Shown here: one piece after another, positions 6,853 to 15,884 of the stretch | Layout of the letters: the number at the start of each line of letters is the position of its first letter | Numbering within the stretch: position 1 is the first letter of the stretch | Assembly (NCBI GenBank): GCA_040902105.1 | Contig: JBBDXW010000074.1 | Coordinates: 1-64,000, forward strand | Source: IDS-8 sp040902105 | GTDB taxonomy: Bacteria; Pseudomonadota; Gammaproteobacteria; Steroidobacterales; Woeseiaceae | DNA length: 64,000 bases | Direction: 5' to 3' | Made by a program: the position numbers and the translations under genes | The notes under the pieces: model-generated | Told to the model about the DNA's origin: nothing | Database searches by the model: none | Seen by the model: only the letters and a program-made list of their open reading frames with translations

Positions 6853-8490
6853 ATGACCGAGCAGAAGAATCGATTCCGTCTTGCAGCAGTAATGAGCGTC
6901 GCATCGATTGCCGTTCTGACACTGCCGGCGCCGCTCGCTTTTGCGCAGGCCGGCGCCGAGCATATTCCACGACGCGCCGAAGGCGAAGGTCCGTACGAGC
7001 GGCTGATCCTGCGGGGCGTCAATCTGATTGACGGCACCGGGGCGCCGACACGCGGACCTGTCGACATCGTGATCGAAAACGACCGCATTGCGGAAATCCG
7101 CAACGTCGGCGCGCCGCTGCTGCCGATCGATCCTGAAGATCGACCCCCGCTTAGCGGCGGCAACGAAGTGGACCTGGCCGGCATGTACGTCATGCCGGGC
7201 TTCATCGACACGCATTTGCATCTGCATCACAGGGACTCCGGCCAGAAAGTACCGTCTGAGTACATTCTGAAATTATGGCTCGCTCACGGTGTCACTTCGG
7301 GGCGGACCGTCGGTTATGACGGAACGCTGGCGGAAGAGCGAGGAATCAAGGACCTTCTGGACTCGAACGAAATAACCGGACCTCGTATTCACATGTATCC
7401 GGCCTTCGGCACCGAAGAGGCGGGTCCGATCGATACGCCCGAGCAGGCACGAGAACGCATCCGGCAAATAAAGAGATCCGGTGCGGTCGGTGTCAAGTTT
7501 TTCGGTGCGCCGGAAGAAATCCTCTGGGCGGCGCTCGATGAAGCGGACGAACAGGGCTTGAGTTCGACGATGCACCACGCGCAGCTGAATGTCCTGCACG
7601 CGAATGTGCTGGCGACTTCGGCACATGGGCTGAGGGGAATGGAACATTGGTACGGGCTGCCTGAAGCCATGTTCGTCGACAGGCGCATCCAGGATTATCC
7701 GCCCGACTACAACTACAACAACGAACAGGATCGCTTTGGGGAGGCCGGAAGGTTATGGGAACAGGCTGCGAAGCCCGGCTCGGAAACATGGAACGAGGTC
7801 ATGCAAACGTTGCTGGACCGCGGCTTCTCGTTGTCGCCCACGTTTACTTCTTATCTCGCCAGTCGTGACTTCATGCGCCTGAGCCGCGCACCTTGGCACG
7901 AGATCTACACCTTACCGGACCTGTGGGAGTACTATCGGCCGAATCGCGACGCGCATGGCTCGTACTGGTTCGACTGGACGCTGGAAGAAGAACTTGACTG
8001 GAAGGAAAATTTCCGGCTGTGGATGATGTTCGTCAACGAATACAAGAACCGCGGGGGGCGCGTGACGGTCGGGTCCGATTCCGGCTACATTTATAACCTG
8101 TACGGCTTCGGTTATGTCCTGGAACTGGAACTTCTGCGCGAAGCCGGGTTTTCCCCGCTCGAAGTCATTCATGCCGCGACGATAGAGGGAGCGCGACAAA
8201 TCGGTATCGCGAATGACGTTGGCACGGTGCAGGTCGGCAAGAAGGCCGATCTCGTCGTCACGCGGGAAAACCCGCTCGCCAACCTGCACGTATTGCTCGG
8301 CACCGGCACGATCAAGCTCAACGACGAAACAGGCAAGGTCGAGAGAATCGGCGGGATTGCGTACACGGTCAAGGACGGCATCATTTACGACGCGAGGGCG
8401 TTGCTCGAGGACGTTGCGGACATGGTGAAGGCAGAGAAAGACAAGCTCGGCATCGAACCCGGAATCATGCCGATCGTCAATGCCGAGTGA
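6853..8490 (+). CDS. Exported amidohydrolase family protein
   Basis: This 545-residue protein has an N-terminal signal peptide (basic NRFRLAAV, hydrophobic core, APLAFAQA cleavage region), so it is periplasmic or secreted. It has the amidohydrolase beta-sandwich and TIM-barrel layout. The GxxVMPGFIDTHLHLHH metal box lies near residues 113-127, followed by a Lys candidate in GVKFFGAP, His in TMHHAQL and Asp in TVGSDSGYIY. It closes with the family signature VQVGKKADLVV. It probably hydrolyses a C-N bond in a cyclic or acylated amide, like imidazolonepropionase and dipeptidase relatives. The substrate is unknown. The cupin gene follows after a REP pair. Confidence 0.8.
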   Translation: MTEQKNRFRLAAVMSVASIAVLTLPAPLAFAQAGAEHIPRRAEGEGPYERLILRGVNLIDGTGAPTRGPVDIVIENDRIAEIRNVGAPLLPIDPEDRPPLSGGNEVDLAGMYVMPGFIDTHLHLHHRDSGQKVPSEYILKLWLAHGVTSGRTVGYDGTLAEERGIKDLLDSNEITGPRIHMYPAFGTEEAGPIDTPEQARERIRQIKRSGAVGVKFFGAPEEILWAALDEADEQGLSSTMHHAQLNVLHANVLATSAHGLRGMEHWYGLPEAMFVDRRIQDYPPDYNYNNEQDRFGEAGRLWEQAAKPGSETWNEVMQTLLDRGFSLSPTFTSYLASRDFMRLSRAPWHEIYTLPDLWEYYRPNRDAHGSYWFDWTLEEELDWKENFRLWMMFVNEYKNRGGRVTVGSDSGYIYNLYGFGYVLELELLREAGFSPLEVIHAATIEGARQIGIANDVGTVQVGKKADLVVTRENPLANLHVLLGTGTIKLNDETGKVERIGGIAYTVKDGIIYDARALLEDVADMVKAEKDKLGIEPGIMPIVNAE

Positions 8491-8527
8491 CAGTTGGCGA
8501 CCACCGTCTTCGATAATTGCCGCGCCA

Positions 8528-8618
8528 GTCGCCCGTGGTACGGGCTCCTACAGCGCAGGATTCGCGGTCATGCGAAGACTGGATGGAGCCGCTGTAGGAG
8601 CCCGCATTGCGGGCGACC
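8528..8618. repeat. REP/BIME-like palindrome pair (copy 2)
   Basis: Left unit GTCGCCCGTGGTACGGGCTC (8528-8547) and right unit GGAGCCCGCATTGCGGGCGA (within 8590-8618) are inverted and 35 bp apart. The left unit is diverged in its loop. The right unit ends only about 10 bp before the ribosome binding site of the cupin gene, so a hairpin there could influence its translation or mRNA stability. Confidence 0.75.
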
Positions 8619-8638
8619 AATTACTTCAAGGAACAGAG

Positions 8639-8995
8639 ATGCAGATTCTGAACTGGGACGATGTCGAACTGGAAACCGTCAACGACAAAATGCAGCGGAG
8701 AATCGTGACCGGCGATCGAATGACCGTTGCACGGATTTATTTCAAGGACGGCTTTCTCGTACCGCAGCATCGGCACGAAAATGAACAGATCACCCAGGTC
8801 GTATCGGGGACGATGAGATTCCGGTTCGGCGACGATCGATCCGAAGTCGTCGACGTCGGGCCCGGTGAGGTCGTCGTAATCCCGTCAAATCACCCGCATG
8901 AAGCACTTTGCATCGGCGATGTCGAGGAAATGGATATGTGGTCGCCTCGCCGCGACGACTGGCTAGACAAGACCGACGACTACCTGCGCACCTAG
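8639..8995 (+). CDS. Single-domain cupin protein
   Basis: This 118-residue one-domain cupin has cupin motif 1 as PQHRHENEQITQVVSGTMRF (His-x-His, Glu) and motif 2 as GEVVVIPSNHPHEALC, giving the usual three His and one Glu metal ligands. It is likely a small metal-binding enzyme or sensor in the cytoplasm. The ATG at 8639 has AAGGA six bases upstream. A longer frame from 8480 runs through the REP palindrome and was rejected as the start. Confidence 0.85.
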   Translation: MQILNWDDVELETVNDKMQRRIVTGDRMTVARIYFKDGFLVPQHRHENEQITQVVSGTMRFRFGDDRSEVVDVGPGEVVVIPSNHPHEALCIGDVEEMDMWSPRRDDWLDKTDDYLRT

Positions 8996-9067
8996 CGTTC
9001 CCGGCGGGGCATTGCACACTGTTCCCTTCCGTTGTTTAATGCGCCGCTCGTTGACGACATACCAATA

Positions 9068-11497
9068 ATGCAAAGACCGACAAAAGAAGAATTCAGGCAA
9101 GCTCTGCTCGACCGCCTCATTTATTCCGTAGGTAAAGACAGTAGCCACGCAGTTCCCAGGGACTGGTGCGTGGCGCTGACGCTCGCCATTCGCGACCGGA
9201 TCGTCGATGCCTGGATGGCATCGACACGGGAAACCTACGAAACCAACGCGAAACGTGTCTACTACCTGTCGATGGAATTCCTGATCGGCCGCCTGCTCAC
9301 GGATGCGATGTCGAATCTGGGGATAACCGATGTATGCCGCGAAGCGCTGAACGAACTCGGGCTGGACTTCGACACCATCATTATAAGCGAGCCGGATGCG
9401 GCCCTGGGTAACGGCGGGCTCGGCAGACTGGCAGCGTGCTTCCTCGATTCGATGTCGACGCTGGGGATCGCCGCATTCGGCTACGGCATCCGCTATCAGC
9501 ATGGACTGTTTCGTCAGCGTCTGGCTGACGGCTGGCAGGTCGAGCAGGCGGAAAACTGGCTGATGCTGGGCCATCCGTGGGAATTCGAACGCCCGGATTC
9601 CAGCTACATGGTGAATTTCTGCGGCACCGCCGATGCAGACAAGCCTCCGGAACTGCGCTGGCAACCGGGCGAGACTGTCATTGCGAGCGCCACCGACACG
9701 CCGATCACCGGCTGGACCGGCGCGCACGTCAATACCCTGAGGCTTTGGTCGGCGAAGCCGGCAGGCCTCTTCGACCTGTCACGCTTCAATCGGGGAGACC
9801 ACCTGCGCGCGGCCGTGCAGGAGGTGCTGGCTGAAACAATCACCCGCGTGCTCTATCCCGACGATTCGACCGAGCAGGGCAGGGAATTGCGCCTGAGGCA
9901 GGAATATTTCTTTACCTCCGCATCGCTGCAGGATCTCTTGCGACGCTTTCTCCTGAATCACGACGATTTGCACACGATGCCCGATTCCGTGGCAATCCAG
10001 CTGAACGACACCCACCCTGCCATTGCAGTCCCCGAACTGATGCGGCTGCTGAGCGACGAACACGGCATGTCGCCGAAGGACGCGTTTCGCGTTACACGCG
10101 AGTGTCTGAGCTACACGAATCACACCTTGCTGCCGGAAGCGCTCGAACGGTGGCCGCTTAAACTGTTCCAGAAGATCCTGCCGCGGCATCTGCAGTTGAT
10201 CGATTTTATCGACCGCCAGTTCATGGCATCGCCCGAAGTCACTACGGCAGGCGTCAACATGCACGAGCTGACGACGGTCGATTACGACAACGGCGGCTCG
10301 ATCCGCATGGGCAATCTGGCGTTTATCGGCAGCCATCGAGTCAACGGGGTCTCCGCGCTGCATACCGAACTGATGAAGAAGACGGTGTTCAAGGGCCTGC
10401 ATTCGATCTATCCGGAGCGCATCGTCAATCTGACAAACGGGGTCACACCGCGCCGCTGGCTGCACAACTGCAACCCGCCGCTGCGCGCGCTGCTCAACGA
10501 GACCATCGGCGATGCCTGGGTTGCCGATCTGGGGAAAATAGAGGCGCTTGCCCCGTTTGCCGACGACAGCGAATTTCGCGCCCGTTTTGCGGCAGCGAAA
10601 AGGGAGAACAAGATACGGCTTGCGAACGAGATCCGGAGCCGCTCGGGACCGACGGTCAATCCGGATGCGCTGTTCGACGTGCACATCAAGCGCATTCACG
10701 AATACAAGCGCCAACTTTTAAACGCGCTGCAGACCGTCGCTCACTACCAGGCGATAAAAAACGAGGGCGGTGCCGACTGGCTGCCCGTCGTAAAGTTATT
10801 CAGCGGCAAGGCCGCACCCAGTTACACGATGGCCAAGCTCATCATCAAGCTGATCAACGACATCGCCACTGTTGTGAACAATGACGATGCGATCGGGGAC
10901 CGCCTGAAGGTCGTTTACATGTCCGATTACAACGTCTCGCGCGCGGAAGTCATCATCCCCGGTGCGGACCTGTCGGAGCAGATTTCAACCGCCGGAATGG
11001 AAGCGTCCGGCACCGGTAACATGAAGCTGGCGCTGAACGGCGCGCTGACGATAGGCACTCTGGACGGGGCGAATATCGAGATTCGCGACCGTGTAGGCCA
11101 TGACAATATGTTCATTTTTGGCCTGACCACGGACGGCGTGGCCGGCAAACGCCGGGAAGGTTACGATCCGCGCGCGATCGTGGAAAGCAATGCTCGCCTG
11201 AAGGCGGCACTGGACGCTATTCAACAAGGTGTTTTCTCGCCGGACCAGCCGGACCGCTTCGCGCCGCTCGTGCACAATCTTTACGAACACGATTACTTCA
11301 TGAACGTGGTGGACTTCGAATCTTACTGCGCCGCGCAGTCTGCAGCGGTGGATGCTTACCGTGACGGCGCGCGATGGTGGCGTGCCGCCACGCTCAACAC
11401 GGCGGGCGTGGGCTGGTTCTCCTCAGACCGCACCATTCGCGAGTACGATGAAAAGGTGTGGCACACACGTTCGAGCGAATCAACGTCAAAACGGTAA
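9068..11497 (+). CDS. glgP: Glycogen phosphorylase
   Basis: This 809-residue enzyme releases glucose-1-phosphate from glycogen or maltodextrin ends in the cytoplasm. It carries the phosphorylase hallmarks: YYLSMEFLIGR near the N-terminus, NGGLGRLAACFLDSM, the VNLTNGVTPRRWL block and the PLP box EASGTGNMKLALNGALTIGT, with the cofactor Lys at about residue 653. Length fits the family. The start at ATG 9068 (MQRPTKEEF) is preferred over a TTG at 9032. It opens a cluster with all genes for glycogen synthesis and breakdown, although unrelated small genes separate it from glgB. Confidence 0.95.
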   Translation: MQRPTKEEFRQALLDRLIYSVGKDSSHAVPRDWCVALTLAIRDRIVDAWMASTRETYETNAKRVYYLSMEFLIGRLLTDAMSNLGITDVCREALNELGLDFDTIIISEPDAALGNGGLGRLAACFLDSMSTLGIAAFGYGIRYQHGLFRQRLADGWQVEQAENWLMLGHPWEFERPDSSYMVNFCGTADADKPPELRWQPGETVIASATDTPITGWTGAHVNTLRLWSAKPAGLFDLSRFNRGDHLRAAVQEVLAETITRVLYPDDSTEQGRELRLRQEYFFTSASLQDLLRRFLLNHDDLHTMPDSVAIQLNDTHPAIAVPELMRLLSDEHGMSPKDAFRVTRECLSYTNHTLLPEALERWPLKLFQKILPRHLQLIDFIDRQFMASPEVTTAGVNMHELTTVDYDNGGSIRMGNLAFIGSHRVNGVSALHTELMKKTVFKGLHSIYPERIVNLTNGVTPRRWLHNCNPPLRALLNETIGDAWVADLGKIEALAPFADDSEFRARFAAAKRENKIRLANEIRSRSGPTVNPDALFDVHIKRIHEYKRQLLNALQTVAHYQAIKNEGGADWLPVVKLFSGKAAPSYTMAKLIIKLINDIATVVNNDDAIGDRLKVVYMSDYNVSRAEVIIPGADLSEQISTAGMEASGTGNMKLALNGALTIGTLDGANIEIRDRVGHDNMFIFGLTTDGVAGKRREGYDPRAIVESNARLKAALDAIQQGVFSPDQPDRFAPLVHNLYEHDYFMNVVDFESYCAAQSAAVDAYRDGARWWRAATLNTAGVGWFSSDRTIREYDEKVWHTRSSESTSKR

Positions 11498-11573
11498 ATT
11501 CAGAGATTTCAGCGACAGGCAATCCTTTCTAGTATGTCCTCCGGCAACGGCAAAGCTGTCAAGGGGACGGGTC

Positions 11574-11924
11574 ATGGAGGATGTCGGAGCGTTCATAGAT
11601 CGACACAGGATCGTGCTGCTGCGGTACCTGGACGGGAAAGCGCCGGAATCTGCGGAGGACGTCGATGCACTCAGCTATGTCGACGCCGTGTTGAACGAGT
11701 GGCATGAGCGATTTGGCACCTTGCAACTCGCGGAGCCGGAGTGGGAGGAACGGACATTCTGGTTTGCCCTCTACCAGCTCGAGGAACTGGCCGAATTGCC
11801 TGGCCACCAGGTAGATCCCTACGAAAAAATCCTTATGGGTGACCTGGCGAAAGTCCGGGAGCTGTTGCGAAACCGGCAACCGCTCCCCGATGGATTCATG
11901 GCAACCAGGCCGAACGGAACATGA
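11574..11924 (+). CDS. Hypothetical acidic protein
   Basis: This 116-residue protein begins MEDVGAFIDRHRIVLLRYLDG and is predicted all-helical and acidic. A Trp-rich centre reads EPEWEERTFWFALYQLEELAE. The ATG at 11574 has AAGGGGA six bases upstream, which makes it a credible gene although I do not recognise a family. It follows glgP by 76 bp on the same strand and may be co-transcribed. No signal peptide or membrane helix is visible. Confidence 0.6.
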   Translation: MEDVGAFIDRHRIVLLRYLDGKAPESAEDVDALSYVDAVLNEWHERFGTLQLAEPEWEERTFWFALYQLEELAELPGHQVDPYEKILMGDLAKVRELLRNRQPLPDGFMATRPNGT

Positions 11925-12184
11925 GCCGTTCTCTGGCCGCGCACTCCACTCATCGAAATTATGTTCATTCGTACCTGTCGAAACACATTTCAGGCAAACT
12001 GGGCGACGATGCCAAACTGTCTGGTGGTTGTGAGTTACCGGTTCTTACTCAGCAATTGCTACCATACCTTCGATGCACGGCTGCTTACATTCTGGACTAT
12101 GAGAATTATCACTGATGGCTATGCATAATCCCCCCTGAGTACCTCGGTCATGAATCAATAGGCTCCCTTCCGCCGCATGGATAT
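11925..12184. other. 260-bp gap, AT-richer than flanks, no gene
   Basis: This stretch is noticeably AT-richer than the glycogen genes on both sides and marks the left border of a segment (to about 13,550) with different base use. I see no coding frame with a ribosome binding site and no clear palindrome. It may contain the promoter for the PRTase-SLOG pair, but no convincing -35/-10 pair stands out. Confidence 0.35.
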
Positions 12185-12877
12185 TTGCTATGCAACGCCT
12201 GTGGCTCCGTAATTTCCTCATCGCTAAAAGTTCAATGCGCCAGGTGCAAGTGGCCAGTTTGTATGTGTGGCGCATGCCGATGTGGAACCAAAATTCAGTT
12301 GCATCCCGAGCATATTGATGGCGCGTGGAGAAGCGGCATAACCCTAGACGTTCAAACTCTCGAAAGCCATTGCATTGGAGACGACGAGCAAGGCCGTCCT
12401 CTCTTTGAAACTCGCCGCTCCGAGCTAGGGGAGTTGCTTTATCAGTTCAAATACCAGTCCAACCAGAGTGCTCTTGAAAAGATCATCGCTCTTATTCTTG
12501 ATCACCTATCAAAGGTAAAGGGCAGATTTGACCTTGTTGTTCCCATCCCGCCGTCAAATCCAACTCGCACTGTGACGAAGCAATTGGCCAAGGGTATTGC
12601 CGCAGGACTGGGCTCTCGGAAATCTGATACCGCACTAAGCAAAGCTCGCGCCACTGACGCTCTAAAAACCATCGGTGATCCCGGCCGGCGCAAGGAGATA
12701 TTGGCGGGCGCATTTGCGGCGGACTCGCGCCAAATTTGTGGAAAAGTTGTTCTGCTTGTCGACGATCTGTACCGCTCAGGCGCGACACTAGAAGCCGCGA
12801 CCGAGGCGGCCTATACTCAAGGCGGCGCCCGCGCCGTCTACGTTTTTGCGGTTACGCGCACAAGGGTACATAGATGA
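12185..12877 (+). CDS. ComF-like phosphoribosyltransferase with N-terminal zinc ribbon
   Basis: This 230-residue protein begins with a Cys-rich region of four CxxC-like pairs (CNAC, CARC, CMCGACRC), a ComF-type zinc ribbon. A type I phosphoribosyltransferase core follows: a substrate segment DLVVPIPPS near residue 119 and the PRPP loop VVLLVDDLYRSGATLEAA near residue 193 (DD followed by SGAT). The start is uncertain: the first candidate is TTG at 12185 without a ribosome binding site, and no better in-frame start exists between the TGA at 12113 and it. The stop overlaps the next gene by 4 bp (ATGA). The pairing with a SLOG-like protein suggests a nucleotide-linked stress or defence role, by inference. 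Confidence 0.7.
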   Translation: MLCNACGSVISSSLKVQCARCKWPVCMCGACRCGTKIQLHPEHIDGAWRSGITLDVQTLESHCIGDDEQGRPLFETRRSELGELLYQFKYQSNQSALEKIIALILDHLSKVKGRFDLVVPIPPSNPTRTVTKQLAKGIAAGLGSRKSDTALSKARATDALKTIGDPGRRKEILAGAFAADSRQICGKVVLLVDDLYRSGATLEAATEAAYTQGGARAVYVFAVTRTRVHR

Positions 12878-13425
12878 GCAAAGTCTTTTTTGGTGGCTCG
12901 AGAAATCTTTCGCGACTAAACCCCGCGCTTCGCACTCGGCTACGCAATTTGGTCACAAACGGCCATACCGTACTGATCGGTGACGCTAGCGGCGCAGACA
13001 AGGCCGTTCAAAGCTACCTGGCCCAAGAGGGCTACAAACATGTGCGCGTCTACTGCATGGACGGGAAGTGCCGCAACAATGTTGGCAACTGGGAAACTGT
13101 CGCTGTTGACTCGCGTGGGAAGAAGCGGGATTTCGCCTATTTCGCCATGAAAGATGCCCGCATGAGCCTCGACGCTGATTATGGGTTCATGATCTGGGAT
13201 GGAGAGAGTAAGGGGACACTCAACAACATCCTCAACCTAGTGCAGCAAGGTAAGTCAGCACTAGTGTATTTTTCCCCAATGCGTGAGTTTATCCTCGTAG
13301 AATCAAAAGTTGAGATAACGGCCATGGTCGCAAGGTGTAGCAGCGATGCTCGCGAGGCACTAGACAAGACGATCAAACTGGAGAAGCGTACCTCAGCAGA
13401 ACAAAGCGCTCTAAAGTTTGGGTGA
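12874..13425 (+). CDS. SLOG/DprA-like nucleotide-binding protein
   Basis: This 183-residue protein begins MSKVFFGGSRNLSRL and has the Rossmann-like features of the SLOG superfamily (DprA, TIR-SLOG and LOG relatives). The first strand ends in FGGSR, NGHTVLIGDASGADKAVQSYL gives a phosphate-binding loop with Gly-Ala-Asp, and later come YGFMIWDGESKGTLNNI and a strand ALVYF. Superfamily members bind nucleotides or ADP-ribose-type ligands. It is translationally coupled to the phosphoribosyltransferase. A decayed attC-like site begins 14 bp after its stop, so the pair may be a former integron cassette. Confidence 0.65.
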   Translation: MSKVFFGGSRNLSRLNPALRTRLRNLVTNGHTVLIGDASGADKAVQSYLAQEGYKHVRVYCMDGKCRNNVGNWETVAVDSRGKKRDFAYFAMKDARMSLDADYGFMIWDGESKGTLNNILNLVQQGKSALVYFSPMREFILVESKVEITAMVARCSSDAREALDKTIKLEKRTSAEQSALKFG

Positions 13426-13438
13426 GCGCGTAAGCGCT

Positions 13439-13499
13439 GTACAACAGTACATTCAAGCCGACGCCACTTCGCAGCGTATCCTAACTCAGGCGGCTGTCG
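13439..13499 (+). other. Decayed attC-like site after PRTase-SLOG pair
   Basis: GTACAAC (13439-13445) replaces the R'' consensus RYYYAAC with one mismatch. It is followed by ATTCAAGCCGACGCC, a CTTCG loop and CTAACTCAGGCGGCTGTC, matching the layout of common 60-bp integron attC sites. The R' core GTTRRRY is mutated to GCTGTC, so the site is probably inactive. The call rests on visual similarity to attC consensus sites. Confidence 0.55.
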
Positions 13500-13560
13500 C
13501 ATACGACTATCGGCCAGGACGCAGTGTTGCATGCAAAGCATCGCCTGACAAAAACACTTA

Positions 13561-15813
13561 CTAGCCGTTGTTCGAGCGAATGAGTATCACGCCCGCAAGC
13601 GGCGGCAGCGTGAGCACAATGCTCTGGCTTCGCCCGTGCCAGCCAACCTCTTCGCTCGCGAGGTCTCCCGGGTTGCAGACGTCACTGCCGCCGTAGCGCG
13701 CAAGATCGGAATTCATGATTTCCCGGTAGTTCCCTGCTTCAGGTACTCCCACTCGGTAGCCGTGGCGCACGACCGGAGTGAAATTCAGCACAACGACAGC
13801 CGTTTGCCCCGGCGCATGGCGCATGAACGCTATCACCGACATGTCGCGGTTGTCGCCGTCCAGCCATTCGAAGCCGCGCGGGTCGCAATCCCACCAGGCA
13901 AGCGCCGGGTACCGATGCTGCAACCGGTTCAGGTCCGCGATGAGTGCCGATACGCCCGCCGGGCCGCTGTCGCCAGGGCGCGGCCAGGGGAGCGATTCCA
14001 TGGCGTTCCACTCGCCGGTCTGGGCGAATTCGCCGCCCATGAACAGCAGTTTCTTCCCCGGAAAAGTCCATTGGTAGGCGTAGAGAAGCCGTAAATTCGC
14101 GAAACGTTGCCAGTCGTCACCCGGCATTTTGCCGACCAGCGAACGCTTCAGGTGTACAACCTCGTCGTGCGACAGCGGCAGGACGAAATTCTCGTCGTAC
14201 GCATAGGTCGGGCCGAACGTGAGCCAGTTCTGGTGATGTTTTCGGTGTATGGGTTCCTTCGCGAAATAATTCAGCGAGTCGTGCATCCATCCCATGTTCC
14301 ACTTGAGATGAAAGCCGAGGCCACCCGCAGCGGCCGGATGCGTCACACCCTGCCAGTCGGTCGACTCCTCGGCGATCATCAGGCAATCGGGACATTCCCT
14401 TGCTATTGCGCTGTTCAGTTCGCAGATGAAATCGACCGCTTCGAGGTTCTGGTTGCCGCCCAGTCGATTCGGCACCCAGGTGTCCGCCTGCCGGGAGAAA
14501 TCGAGATAAAGCATCGATGCGACGGCGTCGACGCGCAATCCGTCGATGTGAAACTCGCGCAGCCAGTAAAGCGCGTTGGAGAACAGGAAGGAACGCACTT
14601 CATTGCGTTCGTAATTGAACACCAATGTGCCCCAGTCGCGGTGTTCGGCTTTCCAGACGTCGTGATACTCGTAAAGACTGGTGCCGTCGAATTTCGCCAG
14701 GGCGTGCGCGTCGCGCGGGAAATGCGCGGGCACCCAGTCGAGCAGCACGCCGATATTCCGTTGATGGCAATGATCGACGAAGGCGCGAAATTCGTCCGGC
14801 GTGCCGTGGCGGCTGGTAGGCGAAAAATAACCCGTAGTCTGGTATCCCCAGGACTCGTCCAGCGGGTGTTCGCTGATCGGCAGTAATTCCACGTGGGTAA
14901 ACCCGAGCTCCGCTGCGTACGCAGCCAGTTGCTCGGCCAGCACCTTGTAGTTCAGGAAGCGATTGTCTTCCGTGCGCCGCCACGAGCCGAGGTGCACCTC
15001 GTAGGTCGCCATCGGCTGAGACTTCCAGTCTTGCCGCGAGCGCCGCTCGAGCCAGTTATGGTCGCGCCATTGGTAATCGCTCTCGGGCATTATCCGGCTG
15101 GCGGTGGCCGGCCGCTGCTCGCTGAATTTCGCATACGGGTCGGACTTGAGACCAATGTCGCCGGTCTCGCGCTGGCGCAGCTCGAACTTGTACGGACCGT
15201 CACGCAACTCCGGGAGGAACAGCTCCCAGACCCCGCTTTGTCCGCGGCTGCGCATGGGATGACAACGGCCGTCCCACTCGTTGAAGTCGCCGACGACGCT
15301 CACCCGCTCGGCATTCGGCGCCCAGACAGCGAACAACGTGCCCTTGATGCCGGCCACGGTCCGCGCATTCGCCCCCAGCAAACGCTGCACCGCCGTGTGC
15401 GTTCCGGTATTGAAGCGCGCGAATTCGCCCTCGTCGATCAGGGGTTCGAAAGAGTACGGGTCGTATTGCGTGCGCCGGTGTCCGTAGCTGTCCTCGACGA
15501 GCAAACGGTAGTGGCCGGGAAGGTCACCGGTGTCACCGCAAAACTCGAACAAGTCGGTGTCGCCGATGCGCAGCATCGGGCGCGTCTCGCTTTCCACGAA
15601 GACTTTCCGTGTACGGGGCAGGAAAACCCGCACGCAGGCGCTTTTCCCTTCGCCGTGCCGCCCGAGAACGGCGAACGGGTCGTGATGACGCGCCTCGATC
15701 AGGCGAACGGCGTCGGCATCACCCGCGGAGAGACTGTTTGCACGTCTTTGGAAAGCGATGTTCAGGTCCTCGGGATATTCGGCAGCTAGCTGAGTGTGCC
15801 GCGAATGTAGCAT
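13561..15813 (-). CDS. glgB: 1,4-alpha-glucan branching enzyme
   Basis: This 750-residue GH13 enzyme transfers alpha-1,4-glucan segments to 6-OH positions and creates glycogen branches. It has the long GlgB layout: an extra N-terminal domain with DPFAVLGRHGEG, a CBM48-like domain (FAVWAPNAERVSVVGDFNEW) and the GH13 barrel. The nucleophile Asp is in HIDGLRVDAVASM (about residue 429) and the acid Glu in LMIAEESTDW (about residue 482). Their 53-residue spacing equals that known for E. coli GlgB. LPLSHDEVVH supplies the third acid. It is divergent from glgC across 71 bp. Confidence 0.95.
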   Translation of the reverse strand: MLHSRHTQLAAEYPEDLNIAFQRRANSLSAGDADAVRLIEARHHDPFAVLGRHGEGKSACVRVFLPRTRKVFVESETRPMLRIGDTDLFEFCGDTGDLPGHYRLLVEDSYGHRRTQYDPYSFEPLIDEGEFARFNTGTHTAVQRLLGANARTVAGIKGTLFAVWAPNAERVSVVGDFNEWDGRCHPMRSRGQSGVWELFLPELRDGPYKFELRQRETGDIGLKSDPYAKFSEQRPATASRIMPESDYQWRDHNWLERRSRQDWKSQPMATYEVHLGSWRRTEDNRFLNYKVLAEQLAAYAAELGFTHVELLPISEHPLDESWGYQTTGYFSPTSRHGTPDEFRAFVDHCHQRNIGVLLDWVPAHFPRDAHALAKFDGTSLYEYHDVWKAEHRDWGTLVFNYERNEVRSFLFSNALYWLREFHIDGLRVDAVASMLYLDFSRQADTWVPNRLGGNQNLEAVDFICELNSAIARECPDCLMIAEESTDWQGVTHPAAAGGLGFHLKWNMGWMHDSLNYFAKEPIHRKHHQNWLTFGPTYAYDENFVLPLSHDEVVHLKRSLVGKMPGDDWQRFANLRLLYAYQWTFPGKKLLFMGGEFAQTGEWNAMESLPWPRPGDSGPAGVSALIADLNRLQHRYPALAWWDCDPRGFEWLDGDNRDMSVIAFMRHAPGQTAVVVLNFTPVVRHGYRVGVPEAGNYREIMNSDLARYGGSDVCNPGDLASEEVGWHGRSQSIVLTLPPLAGVILIRSNNG

Positions 15814-15884
15814 ACTGGTTTGGCCCGCTGCGTTTCGTTGGCTGACGGGTTAGCCTGGCAGGGCAACGGCAAAAGGAGCAACAA
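15814..15884. promoter_or_regulatory. glgB/glgC divergent promoter region
   Basis: Only 71 bp separate the two starts, so promoters for both genes must overlap here. On the plus side, AAAAGGAG lies about eight bases before the glgC ATG, a strong ribosome binding site. No clear sigma-70 hexamers stand out by eye. Confidence 0.5.
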
